A stretch of DNA of 50,048 nt from Paracoccaceae bacterium (GCA_018223125.1 JAAEZA010000031.1:1-50048), one strand, 5' to 3'; counted from the first letter of the stretch, positions 27,702 to 37,137 are shown. The notes: a model not told the origin generated them from the sequence alone. Made by a program: numbers and translations.

Positions 27702-28793
27702 ATGACGGCGCGCATTCAGCCACAACCGGGCATTATGGATATCGAACTCTACGTGGGCGGCAAGGCCCATGTGGAAGGGGTTTCCAATACGGTGAAGCTC
27801 AGCAGTAACGAAAACCCTTGGGGCGCAAGCGAAAAGGCCAAGCAGGCCTATCGTTCCGTTGCGGGCAATCTGCATGTCTATCCGTCGTCGGACCACAGCG
27901 AATTGCGTGCGGCCATTGCCAAGGTGCACGATCTGGATGAGGAGCGGATCATCTGCTCCAACGGCTCGGACGAGCTGATTTCCTTCCTCTGTCAGGCTTA
28001 TGCCGGTGCCGGGGACGAAGTTCTGTTCACCGAACACGGTTTTCTGATGTACAAACTGTGCGCGCAGGCAGCAGGGGCAACGCCTGTTTCCGTGCGCGAA
28101 ACAGAGCGGACAACAGATGTGGATGCCCTTCTGGAAGCGGCGAACGAGAACACCAAGCTGGTTTTCATTGCCAATCCCAATAATCCCACCGGCACAATGA
28201 TTTCCGAAGAAGAGGTCGCACGGCTGGCCGACGGCCTGCCCGAACAGGCGCTTTTGGTACTGGACGGGGCCTATGCAGAGTTTGTCGAAGGGTTTGACGG
28301 GCACGCCGCGCTGGTGGAGCAGCGCGAAAATATCTTCATGACCCGCACGTTTTCCAAGATCTACGGGCTGGGCGGTTTGCGGATGGGCTGGGGTTATGGC
28401 CCCGAGGAGATCGTGAACACGCTGCAACGGGTGCGCGGCCCGTTCAATGTGAACGCTGGTGCACTTGCGGCTGCACAAGCAGCCATGCTGGATGTGGATT
28501 ACACCGCCAAATGTCAGGAGCTGAACAGCCAGTGGCGGGATTATCTGCAAAAAGAGCTGACGGCGCTGGGCATAGCTTGTGATCCGTCGCTGGGGAATTT
28601 TGTTCTGGCCCGTTTTGGATCAGAAGCCGAGGCCGATGCCGCGGATCGTGCGCTCGGGTCCGAAGGGCTGATCGTGCGCGCCGTAAAAAGCTACGGCCTG
28701 CCGGAGTGTCTTCGGATTACCGTGGGCAAGGGGGCCGATTGCAAACGTGTGATTGCGGTTCTTTCCGTCTTTAAGGAAGGCTGGGAAGAATGA
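27702..28793 (+). CDS. hisC: Histidinol-phosphate aminotransferase
   Basis: This 363-residue class I/II PLP aminotransferase makes histidinol phosphate in histidine synthesis. HisC-like enzymes also transaminate aromatic amino acid precursors. The motifs are KLSSNENPWG, SNGSDELI, ANPNNPTGTM and LDGAYAEF. The PLP lysine is K219 in TFSKIYGLGGLRMGWGY, and a final LRITVG carries the carboxylate Arg. It is translationally coupled to prephenate dehydrogenase (ATGA), so use in tyrosine or phenylalanine synthesis is plausible here. AAAAGG precedes the start. Confidence 0.93.
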   Translation: MTARIQPQPGIMDIELYVGGKAHVEGVSNTVKLSSNENPWGASEKAKQAYRSVAGNLHVYPSSDHSELRAAIAKVHDLDEERIICSNGSDELISFLCQAYAGAGDEVLFTEHGFLMYKLCAQAAGATPVSVRETERTTDVDALLEAANENTKLVFIANPNNPTGTMISEEEVARLADGLPEQALLVLDGAYAEFVEGFDGHAALVEQRENIFMTRTFSKIYGLGGLRMGWGYGPEEIVNTLQRVRGPFNVNAGALAAAQAAMLDVDYTAKCQELNSQWRDYLQKELTALGIACDPSLGNFVLARFGSEAEADAADRALGSEGLIVRAVKSYGLPECLRITVGKGADCKRVIAVLSVFKEGWEE

Positions 28794-29713
28794 CGCAGCT
28801 TTACAACAAGGTCGCTCTGATCGGGCTGGGGCTGATCGCCGGTTCCATGGCGCTGGCCATGCGCCGCGCAGGTCTGGCCGGCGAAATCGTCGGTCATGCC
28901 AGATCGGCAGAAACACGGGCGACCGCGCTGGACATCGGACTGGTAGATGCCGTGTTTGAAACGGCCGCCGAGGCGGTTGAGGGCGCGGATCTGGTAGTGC
29001 TTTGTGTGCCGGTTGGGGTAATGGGGACGGTTGCACAGGAAATCGCCCCGCATCTGGCGCAGGGGGCCACGGTTTCCGATGTGGGATCGGTCAAGAAAGC
29101 CATCATTGACGCAGTACAACCCCATATGCCCGATCACGTGCATTTCATTCCGGCCCATCCGCTGGCAGGGACAGAGCATTCCGGCCCCCGTGCGGGGTTT
29201 GCCGATCTGTTTCAAAACCGCTGGTGCCTGTTCACGCCCCTGCCGGAAACAGATCGGGCCTCTATAGAACGCTTGCAAAAGTTGTGGTCCGCAATGGGCG
29301 CGAATGTCGAGGAAATGGATGCAGCCCACCATGATCTTGTGCTGGCGGTAACCAGCCACACACCGCATTTGATCGCCTATACAATGGTGGGCGTGGCCGA
29401 TGATTTGCAACGGGTGGCGAATAAGGAAGTCATTGATTTCTCTGCCGCGGGGTTTCGCGATTTCACGCGGATCGCGGCTTCCGATCCGACCATGTGGCGG
29501 GATGTTTTCCTCAATAACAAAGAGGCGACGCTGGAAATTCTCGGGCGTTTCACAGAAGAACTGTTCGATCTGCAACGGGCCATCCGGCGCGGGGACGGAG
29601 AACAGTTGTTCGATCATTTCACGCGCACCCGTGCGATCCGACGCAGTATCATTGATGCAGGGCAGGATACGGCTGCGCCGGACTTCGGGCGCGGCCCGAA
29701 AGAAGGAGACTGA
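28790..29713 (+). CDS. Prephenate/arogenate dehydrogenase family protein
   Basis: This 307-residue TyrA-type enzyme oxidatively decarboxylates prephenate or arogenate on the way to tyrosine. The NAD(P)-binding Rossmann motif is IGLGLIAGS (residues 11-19). SDVGSVK, the catalytic-His region in HFIPAHPLAGTEHSG, and the helical C-terminal domain containing SHTPHLIAY follow. No chorismate mutase or ACT domain is fused. The 4-base overlap with hisC suggests paired aromatic amino acid transamination and dehydrogenation. Confidence 0.92.
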   Translation: MTQLYNKVALIGLGLIAGSMALAMRRAGLAGEIVGHARSAETRATALDIGLVDAVFETAAEAVEGADLVVLCVPVGVMGTVAQEIAPHLAQGATVSDVGSVKKAIIDAVQPHMPDHVHFIPAHPLAGTEHSGPRAGFADLFQNRWCLFTPLPETDRASIERLQKLWSAMGANVEEMDAAHHDLVLAVTSHTPHLIAYTMVGVADDLQRVANKEVIDFSAAGFRDFTRIAASDPTMWRDVFLNNKEATLEILGRFTEELFDLQRAIRRGDGEQLFDHFTRTRAIRRSIIDAGQDTAAPDFGRGPKEGD

Positions 29714-29715
29714 AA

Positions 29716-30690
29716 ATGGCGCAATGGCGGATAGCTTTGACGGCCTGCGTGGTCCTGATTGCAGGCACCGCCCTTGCGCAAACGCCGGAACAGCGGCCCC
29801 GAATGCGGCCTCTGGAGCTGGCAGAGCGGTTCAATCCAACGGCTGCGCCGATGGCTGCACCCCGTCCGAAGCTGCGCCGGTTTGATACAGGGCGGTCCGT
29901 ATCTAGTGTTGCAGTGCAGAAAGTGGTGCTGGAACAGACAATCACCGAAGACGTGGTCGCGCAGAAACTGACCAAAGCAGCGATTGTGACCACGGGAATG
30001 GATGCTGGTGACGGCATCGGGGAATCCGTAACCGTGTCTGTGCGCCAGATTGTACCGGATGACCTGCTGGACGGGCTGGCTGTGTCCCCGCGGCCGCAGG
30101 CGCGGCCCGAAGGTTTCCAGCTTGCGATGGCAAAACGCAAGGACCGCAACCAGAAATACAGTCTGAAAGGCTCTGTTTGCGGATTGCGCGGTATTCGCGG
30201 CTATTCTGTCAAGCGGGTGCGTGGCAAAGGGGCTTGTGGCATCGCCAAGCCGGTGAAGGTTTCAGAGATCGACGGCATCAAGCTGACCCGCGAGGCGCTT
30301 ATCGGCTGCGACGCAGCCCGCGCGCTTTATCGCTGGGTCCATGATTCTGCAAAACCCACGGTGGGGACGAAAGGCGGCGGGCTGGCAAGCATCCAACTGA
30401 TCGCCAGCTATTCCTGCCGCAACCGCAACAGCGCCAAACGGGGCAAATTATCTGAACACGCCAAGGGCAATGCCGTGGATATCGCGGGATTTGTGCTCAA
30501 GAACGGCACCACCATGAGCGTGCTGCGCGGCTGGCGCTCGGGCGAGGACGGGCCGACCCTGAAACGCCTGCACAAAACCGCCTGTGGCCCTTTTCGCACC
30601 GTGCTTGGCCCCAAGGCAAACCGTTTCCATCAGGATCACTTTCACTTCGATGTCGCCCAGCACCGTGGCGGCGGGGCTTACTGTCGCTAA
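29716..30690 (+). CDS. Extensin-like family protein with signal peptide
   Basis: This 324-residue exported protein has an N-terminal hydrophobic signal (about 1-22, cleavage near ALAQ). A proline- and arginine-rich linker follows, and the C-terminal extensin-like domain covers about residues 155-324. That domain has a metallopeptidase-like motif set resembling M15/VanY folds (SYSCR, SEHAKGNAVDIAG, HQDHFHFD) and several cysteines (CGLRG, GACG, GCDAARAL, AYCR) that may form disulfides. Cell-wall binding or peptidoglycan cleavage is plausible, but no activity is established. It sits 2 bases after the prephenate dehydrogenase gene. Confidence 0.82.
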   Translation: MAQWRIALTACVVLIAGTALAQTPEQRPRMRPLELAERFNPTAAPMAAPRPKLRRFDTGRSVSSVAVQKVVLEQTITEDVVAQKLTKAAIVTTGMDAGDGIGESVTVSVRQIVPDDLLDGLAVSPRPQARPEGFQLAMAKRKDRNQKYSLKGSVCGLRGIRGYSVKRVRGKGACGIAKPVKVSEIDGIKLTREALIGCDAARALYRWVHDSAKPTVGTKGGGLASIQLIASYSCRNRNSAKRGKLSEHAKGNAVDIAGFVLKNGTTMSVLRGWRSGEDGPTLKRLHKTACGPFRTVLGPKANRFHQDHFHFDVAQHRGGGAYCR

Positions 30691-30700
30691 ACCTGCTGCC

Positions 30701-31708
30701 TTACGGGTTGATCCGGAACTGCGGGGCGCGGCCAATCGGGAAAGGACCGAGCGAGATCACGCGGTTCTGGAATGACAATGGCGCGTCAATCGTATCGGGA
30801 TTGCCGGATAGTTTTGCCAGCAGGCCGAGCCCGCCTTCCAGTGTGCCATAGAGTTCAGCAGGGACGATTCCCGCGCTCACCCCGAGTTCCAGCATATCCT
30901 GCCAGTTTTTAGCCCTGACTGAAATCTTGCCGGTAGGATAGCCGTCGGCATCCAACTCTACAGTGCCGGTGGCTTGGAAATTCAACTCTCCCCAAGCGGC
31001 ATTGAACTCCTTGATCTCAAGGGAAGTCAGCTCAGGCTTGCGTCCCTCCACTGCGTGGCGGTCCCAAGGGGCATCAAATCCGGCGGTTGCGTTAAAACGC
31101 ACGGTCTCAAACACATCCGGCAGCAGGTTGTCGGGATCTATAATGTCCTTGAAAATCCGCGCGGGTTTCAGATTTGTGGTTTGCAAGAAAATGTCATGGG
31201 TATTGGCCCGACCCGCTGTTTGCCGCGTGGACAGCATGGCTGCATCCATTTCCGTTACCCAGCCGACATTGGAACTTAGTGTCAGATCCGTAACCTCGGC
31301 CGTGGCAGCGTTGAGGGACAAATCGGTGTTGGCATCGAATTTGATGCTGGCTCTCATATCCTGCGAGGTCACGTCGATACGTTCCTGCGGTGTGGCGATG
31401 GTCTGGCTGTCCGGCCAGACGGCAATGGCGTGGTTCGGTTTGTAGCTGAGCATCAGAACCTCGAACTCCGGCGCCTGCCATGCCCAGCCTGTAGCTGGGT
31501 CTGCAAGGTTCAGATCGGTGACACGGGTGTCAAATCGGCTCGGAAAGCCCTGCACATCCAGCGTGTCGTAATCCGCAACCCATCCCGCAGCGCGGCGGTC
31601 TTCCAGCCATGCGGACAGCGCCGTTTGCTGCGCGCTGGAGCCGACCCACCAATAACCGAACCATGCCAGTGACACGACGATCAGTATTCCAAATAAAGCA
31701 CGAACCAC
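30701..31708 (-). CDS. DUF2125 membrane-anchored protein
   Basis: This 335-residue protein has a single N-terminal membrane anchor or uncleaved signal (about 3-22) and a large beta-rich periplasmic domain. The DUF2125 hallmarks are visible: GFPSRFDTRVTDL near 54, DPATGWAWQAP, and the C-terminal DAPLSFQNRVISLGPFPIG. The fold resembles lipid-handling AsmA-like domains, but no function is known. It converges on the extensin-like gene, with 10 bases between stops. Confidence 0.85.
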   Translation of the reverse strand: MVRALFGILIVVSLAWFGYWWVGSSAQQTALSAWLEDRRAAGWVADYDTLDVQGFPSRFDTRVTDLNLADPATGWAWQAPEFEVLMLSYKPNHAIAVWPDSQTIATPQERIDVTSQDMRASIKFDANTDLSLNAATAEVTDLTLSSNVGWVTEMDAAMLSTRQTAGRANTHDIFLQTTNLKPARIFKDIIDPDNLLPDVFETVRFNATAGFDAPWDRHAVEGRKPELTSLEIKEFNAAWGELNFQATGTVELDADGYPTGKISVRAKNWQDMLELGVSAGIVPAELYGTLEGGLGLLAKLSGNPDTIDAPLSFQNRVISLGPFPIGRAPQFRINP

Positions 31709-31768
31709 GGGCAGCCCCTTTTCTTTTCCGTTTGGCGCGGGTTATAGCAGCCTGAAAGGGGTGAACCA

Positions 31769-32320
31769 GTGACAAATATTGATAACGGTTTTTGGGTGTT
31801 CGGCTACGGCTCTCTTGTATGGCAGCCCGGGTTCGAATTTGCCGAGCGTGAAATTGCGCGGATGGAGGGATTTTCCCGCAGCTTTTGCATGTGGTCGATT
31901 CACCACCGCGGCACAGAAGCCGATCCCGGGCTGGTGCTTGCCCTTGACGCTGCGCCAAAATCCTATTGCGACGGGGTCGCCTTTTTCGTGCCACCCGAAA
32001 CCGCGCAACAGACGATTGACTACCTGCGAGAGCGGGAACTGGTTTCGGCGGCCTATCTGGAGCAGGTCCATCCGGCAAAACTGCGCGACGGTCGCATTGT
32101 GGACTGTGTGTCCTATGTGGTGGACCGCGATCACGTGCAATATTGTGGCGGCCTTTCGCTGGAACGTCAGGCCGGGGTAATCGCCAAGGCTGTCGGCGGG
32201 CGCGGGCCCAACACGGAATATCTGGTAGAGGTGAACCGCCACCTTGCGGAACTGGGTTTGCCCGACCCTGATCTGGAATGGCTGACCCAACGTGTGCTGG
32301 AACTGAGTGTAACTGCCTGA
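31769..32320 (+). CDS. chaC: Gamma-glutamylcyclotransferase (ChaC family)
   Basis: This 183-residue ChaC-type enzyme cleaves glutathione to 5-oxoproline and Cys-Gly. The substrate loop VFGYGSLVWQPGF opens the protein, CDGVAFFV and an RERE segment supply the likely catalytic Glu, and SYVVDRDHVQYCG follows. The start is GTG at 31769 after AAAGGGG about 8 bases upstream. It converges on the NfeD gene with 4 bases between stops. Confidence 0.92.
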   Translation: MTNIDNGFWVFGYGSLVWQPGFEFAEREIARMEGFSRSFCMWSIHHRGTEADPGLVLALDAAPKSYCDGVAFFVPPETAQQTIDYLRERELVSAAYLEQVHPAKLRDGRIVDCVSYVVDRDHVQYCGGLSLERQAGVIAKAVGGRGPNTEYLVEVNRHLAELGLPDPDLEWLTQRVLELSVTA

Positions 32321-32324
32321 GCGG

Positions 32325-32792
32325 TCAAACCGGTTCCACCTTCAGAACCATTCCTTCGGCGGCGCTGACCCTGACGGTGCTGCCAATCTCCGCAGTTGCA
32401 CCGGCATCCCATTCCGCCCGCCAGCGCATGCCTTCAATTGTGACGGCACCGCTGTGACTTGCCGGATGAAAATCGAGCACCGTGGCCGTGCGCCCGATTA
32501 GATGGTTGGAACGCTGATTCAGCGTGTCATGGGCCGCCGCACCATCCCCGTATCGCTGCACCGCCCAGCGCCCTGCAAAAGTCAGTCCCACGGACAGAGC
32601 CGCGAACAGGGTGATTTGCATTTCCCCGGAAAGGCCGGGCACCAGTGCGTGCACCACCGCCATGATGAGGGCCGCAAGGGCGATCCAGATCAAGACAGCC
32701 GTGCCTGTTACCATTTCGGCAGCACCAATGACAAAGGCCGCAGCCACCCACCACCACGGCGACAGATCAACAAGAAAATCAAGGAACGGCAT
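32325..32792 (-). CDS. NfeD family membrane protein (YbbK type)
   Basis: This 155-residue short NfeD protein has three membrane segments in the first 75 residues (WWWVAAAFVIGAAEMVTG, VLIWIALAALIMAVV and a third). A C-terminal OB-fold domain starts near NHLIGRTATVLDF, with GMRWRAEWD. It lies 11 bases downstream of the SPFH gene on the same strand, the usual SPFH-NfeD gene pair. The role is unknown, possibly membrane protein quality control or membrane domains. Confidence 0.87.
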   Translation of the reverse strand: MPFLDFLVDLSPWWWVAAAFVIGAAEMVTGTAVLIWIALAALIMAVVHALVPGLSGEMQITLFAALSVGLTFAGRWAVQRYGDGAAAHDTLNQRSNHLIGRTATVLDFHPASHSGAVTIEGMRWRAEWDAGATAEIGSTVRVSAAEGMVLKVEPV

Positions 32793-32803
32793 CGTGTGAT
32801 CCT

Positions 32804-33754
32804 TTACGTTTTATCGCCGGAGGTCACGGCCTTGGCGATGTCGGCAATACCGCCGATCGACCCGATGAGCGAGGATGCCTCCAGCGGGATCATCACGGTT
32901 TTGGCCGAAGGACTGGCGGCAAGATCCCGCAGGGCTTCGGTATATTTCTGCGCAACAAAGTAGTTCACGGCCTGAATGTCACCGGCGGCAATGGCTTCGG
33001 ACACCATTTGCGTCGCCTTGGCTTCGGCCTGTGCCATCCGTTCGCGGGCTTCCGCATCAAGAAAAGCGGCTTCCTTTCGGCCTTCGGCCTCGCGAATCTG
33101 GGCTTCCCTTTCGCCTTCGGCCTTCAGGATCGCTGATTGTTTCTGGCCTTCTGCCTGAAGGATGGAGGCCCGTTTGTCCCGTTCCGCCTTCATCTGGCGC
33201 GCCATTGCTTCGTTAATGTCCGGCGGCGGGGCCAGATCCTTGATCTCGACCCGCGTAACTTTCACACCCCAGGGGTTTGCGGCTTCGTCAATCACGGTCA
33301 GCAGCTTGGCGTTGATGACTTCGCGATTGGACAGGCTTTCGTCCAGATCCATAGAACCGATTACGGAGCGGATGTTGGTTTGCGTCAGGTTGGACAGCGC
33401 ACGATAAAGGTCACGGACCTCATAGGCAGCGGCAGCGGCATCCACCACCTGATAGAAAGTGACCGCATCGGTCACGACCATCGCATTGTCGCGGGTGATA
33501 ACTTCCTGACTGTCGATATCAAGCACGGTTTCCATCATGTTTATTTTCGCCCCGATCTTGTCCATGAAGGGGATCAGGAACCGCAACCCGGGCTTGAGAG
33601 TGCGGGTGTAACGGCCAAACCGCTCTACCGTCCATTCCTCGCCTTGCGGGATGGAGCGAACCATCATGAAGATCAGGATCAACGCAAAGACAAACAGCGC
33701 AATGGCCGTCAGGCCTACGGATTCAAATCCAAGTAATTCGTCCAAAACAACCAC
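32804..33754 (-). CDS. SPFH domain protein (stomatin/QmcA-like)
   Basis: This 316-residue membrane-anchored SPFH (band 7) protein has a transmembrane helix at about 13-32. The SPFH core begins RSIPQGEEWTVERFGRY and includes DIDSQEVITRDNA, then GVKVTRVEIKDLAPP. A long charged coiled coil follows (about 200-265) and a Gly-rich end. It resembles QmcA/HflK-type scaffolds that oligomerise in the membrane and often accompany NfeD. The start is a GTG at 33754, while a TTG three codons later has GGAG at a better distance. No ATG is available near the beginning. Confidence 0.9.
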   Translation of the reverse strand: MVVLDELLGFESVGLTAIALFVFALILIFMMVRSIPQGEEWTVERFGRYTRTLKPGLRFLIPFMDKIGAKINMMETVLDIDSQEVITRDNAMVVTDAVTFYQVVDAAAAAYEVRDLYRALSNLTQTNIRSVIGSMDLDESLSNREVINAKLLTVIDEAANPWGVKVTRVEIKDLAPPPDINEAMARQMKAERDKRASILQAEGQKQSAILKAEGEREAQIREAEGRKEAAFLDAEARERMAQAEAKATQMVSEAIAAGDIQAVNYFVAQKYTEALRDLAASPSAKTVMIPLEASSLIGSIGGIADIAKAVTSGDKT

Positions 33755-33912
33755 TCCAACAAATCAGGTTTACACAGTTATATTTGGGGAGTTCGCGGCT
33801 TTTTTACAATGGTTTAGTTGGTAAACAGTCTGGCGCTTGCGGCGAACATACCATTTGGCAACACCAGACAAGCAGGTTAGGGTGCAGTCAAGCACGGAGC
33901 AGGCCCCAAAGA

Positions 33913-35124
33913 ATGTTGAAGTCAGACACGAAGATCGACCCGCATTTTACCCAACCGGTGCGGCAAATCCTTATGATGCTGATGTTTGTCGTCATCGTCG
34001 CCATCGGGGGATTCCTGTCGTATCAGTCCCTGTTGCCGATCTTTATGGCAAACGTCTATCTGAACAGCTTTATCGGCTTGGTGTTCATCTTTGGCATCAT
34101 TGCCTGTTTCTGGCAGGTGTTTACGCTGGTCAGTTCGGTCAGCTGGATCGAAGGGCTGGCGCTGGACCGGCCGGGGCATGAATTTGTACAACCGCCGGGT
34201 TTGCTGGCGCCGCTTGCGCATATGCTGCGCAAACGTTCTGCACGGGCCTCGCTGACCTCGACCAGTACCCAAAGCATTCAGGACAGTGTGGCGACGCGGC
34301 TGGATGAAGGGCGCGAGATTGCCCGTTATGTGATCAACCTGCTGATCTTCCTTGGCCTTTTGGGCACATTCTACGGGCTGGCCACGACGGTTCCGGCTGT
34401 GGTGGATACGATCCGTTCCCTTGCACCACAGGATGATGGCAGTTCGGTGGATGTGTTTGACAACCTGATGTCCGGTCTGGAGCGCCAGCTTGGCGGTATG
34501 GGGACGGCGTTCGGCTCGTCCCTGTTAGGGTTGGCGGGATCGCTGGTTGTGGGGCTGCTGGACCTGATGGCAGGGCGTGGCCAGAACCGCTTTTACCGCG
34601 AACTGGAAGAATGGCTGTCCTCCATCACACGGATCGGTGTCGCAACAGGCGAAGGGGATATGGGCAGCGTAGAGAATTTCGCGCTTGCGGACATGCTGGA
34701 ACATACGACCTACCAGATAGAGACCCTGCACGATCTGCTGCGCCAGAATCAGGAACGCCGCGCCGAAACCGACCAGCGGCTTGAACGGCTGGGGCAGGTG
34801 GTGGAGCGTCTTGCCGAGGTTGCAACGGCGGGTCAGGGCGATCGGGACCGTCTGGCCGAGCAAATCGCCTACGGGCAGAAACAACTGGTCGAGGCCGTAC
34901 AGGCGCTGCCCGCACAAATGGCCCGCCCCGCAGGGGATGAAGTCTGGGATGCCGAGGCCAAGATGCGTTTGCGCAACATCGACACCCAGATGCTGCGCAT
35001 TCTGGAAGAAATGACAGCTGGCCGGCAGGGCGCCATCAGTGAATTGCGCAGCGATCTGCTGGGGCTGACATCGACACTGCGCGCCGCGATCTCGGCACCT
35101 GACGAACCCGGTGGCAGGGGGTAG
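33913..35124 (+). CDS. MotA/TolQ/ExbB-type proton channel protein with long cytoplasmic tail
   Basis: This 403-residue protein has four predicted membrane segments (about 18-37, 52-74, 137-163 and 197-220). The third carries NLLIFLGLLGTFYGLATTV, the typical ExbB/TolQ channel motif, and the fourth GTAFGSSLLGLAGSLVVG. A 180-residue tail (221-403) with coiled-coil stretches around 275-330 is predicted to be cytoplasmic. It pairs with the MotB/OmpA-like gene three bases downstream, so the two probably form a proton-driven stator complex. I chose the ATG at 33913. The cargo is unknown. Confidence 0.85.
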   Translation: MLKSDTKIDPHFTQPVRQILMMLMFVVIVAIGGFLSYQSLLPIFMANVYLNSFIGLVFIFGIIACFWQVFTLVSSVSWIEGLALDRPGHEFVQPPGLLAPLAHMLRKRSARASLTSTSTQSIQDSVATRLDEGREIARYVINLLIFLGLLGTFYGLATTVPAVVDTIRSLAPQDDGSSVDVFDNLMSGLERQLGGMGTAFGSSLLGLAGSLVVGLLDLMAGRGQNRFYRELEEWLSSITRIGVATGEGDMGSVENFALADMLEHTTYQIETLHDLLRQNQERRAETDQRLERLGQVVERLAEVATAGQGDRDRLAEQIAYGQKQLVEAVQALPAQMARPAGDEVWDAEAKMRLRNIDTQMLRILEEMTAGRQGAISELRSDLLGLTSTLRAAISAPDEPGGRG

Positions 35125-35127
35125 TTT

Positions 35128-37128
35128 ATGGCCCTGAATCGCCGCGCAGCGAACCGGTTTTCGGCCAATATCTGGCCCGGATTCGTGGATGCGATGACCG
35201 CGCTTTTGCTGATCCTGATGTTTGTGCTGACTATCTTCATGGTGGTTCAATATACGCTGAACGAGCGGATTTCCGGTCAGGATAAGGAACTCGACGCGCT
35301 TGCAGGTGAAATCATTGGCCTGTCCGAAGCGCTTGGTCTGGAACGGGCCCGTGCTTCGGGTCTGGAAGAAGACGTCAGCCGTTTGAACACTTCGCTGGCG
35401 GATGCGCAGGACCGCGCTGCACAGCAGGATGCGCTGATTGCTGCACTGAATACGGAAACATCGAATCAGGCCGCGCAGATTGCCGGATTTGAAGAACAGG
35501 TGGCTTCTTTGCGGGCGCAAAATTCCGATCTGGATGAACAGCTTTCCGACAGCCGCTCCCTTGTTGCGGTGCTGACGGGGCAGGTTGAGGATCTGCAGGG
35601 GGATGTGGCGGAAGGTGAAAGCCGCGAAGCCGCGCTGGAAGAGGAAAAACGCCTGCTGCTTGCGGATAAAGACGCTTTGGAAAAAGCCAATCTGACCGTC
35701 ATTTCCGAAAAAGAGGCCCTGCAACTGGCACTGGCACAGGCCCGCACGGAAATTGACGAAAGCGCCGAGGCGGCGCGACTGGCCGCCGCGAAACGGGAAG
35801 CACTGGAAGGGTTGATTGCCGATTTGCGGGCTGACGTCAGCGACAAGGAAGGTTCGCTCGCGGATGCGCTGGCGCTTTTGGCGGCGACTCAGGATGACCT
35901 GTCGCAGACACGTGGATCGCTAAGCGATGCGCTGGCGCAGGTCAGTACCACACGCTCCGAACTGGCCGACAGTCGCAGCGAACTGGGCCAGACAAAAACC
36001 GCCCTCGAACGGGAGCGGGCTGCACTGGCTCGGGCCGAACAGGAAACCGAAGATCGGGCGCAGGCCTTGGCAGAGGCGCAGTCCGAATTGACCGCCCGTG
36101 GTCTAACCGAAGAAGAACTGCGTGCGCGGATTGACGCGCTGGTGAACAGCCTTTCCGAAGAGGAAAAGGCGAAACTGGCCGAAGCCGCCGCCGCCGCAGC
36201 CCTGCGGGAGAAACTGAAGGGGGCCGAGGACGAACTGACCGCCATGACCCTGTCGCTGGAAGCCAAACGCAAGGAAGCGGAAGACACGCTGACCCTTCTG
36301 GCAGCAACCCGCGCGGAACTGGGCGAGGCAGAGCGCGAAGCGGCGCGGAATATGAGCGAAGGCGACCGGCAGGCCGCCCTTTTGTCCGTTGCCCGTCAGG
36401 AACTGGCCGAGGAGAAGGCAGCAAGCCGGGACGCTGCGCAAAAGCTGGCACTGTTGAACGAACAAACGGTGGAACTGCGCAAGCAGTTGGACCGTTTGCA
36501 GGGGTTGCTTGACGCCTCAAAGGCGGCAGATGAAGCCAGTCAGGTGCAAATCGAAGCACTGGGCGCAAACCTGAACACGGCGCTGGCCCGCGTGGCGGCC
36601 GAGCAGAAAAAGCGGCTGGAACTGGAAGAAGCCGAACGCCAGAGACTGGAAGCAGAGGCAAATGACCTCAAGAAATTCCGTTCGGAGTTTTTCGGCCGCT
36701 TGCGCGATGTGCTCGGGACACAGGAAGGGGTTCGTATCGTCGGGGACCGTTTCGTGTTTTCCTCCGAAATCCTGTTTGCCGCCGGTTCGGCCACTCTCGG
36801 GGAGCAGGGCAAGGCAGAGATTGCCAATGTGGCCAGTATCATTCTGGATGTTGCGGACCAGATCCCGCCGGAAATCGACTGGATTCTGCGGGTGGACGGA
36901 CATACCGATAAAATACCCCTGTCCGGTTTCGGGGAGTTCCGCGACAACTGGGAGCTTAGTCAGGCGCGGGCACTGTCTGTGGTGCGCTATCTGAACAGCG
37001 AACTCGGGGTGCCGGCAAACCGTCTGGCGGCCAACGGTTTCGGGGAATACCAGCCGATTGCAGAAGGCGATAGCCCCGAGGCACTGGCGCAGAACCGCCG
37101 GATTGAATTGAAGTTTACGGAAAAATAG
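35128..37128 (+). CDS. MotB/OmpA-like protein with long coiled coil
   Basis: This 666-residue protein has a single N-terminal membrane segment (about 18-40) containing a MotB/TolR-type aspartate, D21 in GFVDAMTALLLILMF. A very long alanine- and glutamate-rich coiled coil follows (about 45-540), then a C-terminal OmpA peptidoglycan-binding domain (about 555-666) with VDGHTDKIPL, QARALSVVRYL and NRRIELKF. It differs from flagellar MotB, which has only a short linker. With the upstream ExbB-like partner it should form a stator anchored to peptidoglycan, with the coiled coil spanning the periplasm. A repeat element and dinB follow. Confidence 0.85.
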   Translation: MALNRRAANRFSANIWPGFVDAMTALLLILMFVLTIFMVVQYTLNERISGQDKELDALAGEIIGLSEALGLERARASGLEEDVSRLNTSLADAQDRAAQQDALIAALNTETSNQAAQIAGFEEQVASLRAQNSDLDEQLSDSRSLVAVLTGQVEDLQGDVAEGESREAALEEEKRLLLADKDALEKANLTVISEKEALQLALAQARTEIDESAEAARLAAAKREALEGLIADLRADVSDKEGSLADALALLAATQDDLSQTRGSLSDALAQVSTTRSELADSRSELGQTKTALERERAALARAEQETEDRAQALAEAQSELTARGLTEEELRARIDALVNSLSEEEKAKLAEAAAAAALREKLKGAEDELTAMTLSLEAKRKEAEDTLTLLAATRAELGEAEREAARNMSEGDRQAALLSVARQELAEEKAASRDAAQKLALLNEQTVELRKQLDRLQGLLDASKAADEASQVQIEALGANLNTALARVAAEQKKRLELEEAERQRLEAEANDLKKFRSEFFGRLRDVLGTQEGVRIVGDRFVFSSEILFAAGSATLGEQGKAEIANVASIILDVADQIPPEIDWILRVDGHTDKIPLSGFGEFRDNWELSQARALSVVRYLNSELGVPANRLAANGFGEYQPIAEGDSPEALAQNRRIELKFTEK

Positions 37129-37137
37129 GTTTCTGCG

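Noticed and set aside
33913-37128. Complete Zorya defence system
   Set aside because: The two motor-like proteins resemble ZorA and ZorB in outline, but neither a ZorC/ZorD nor a ZorE gene is present. The flanking genes are SPFH, NfeD and dinB.
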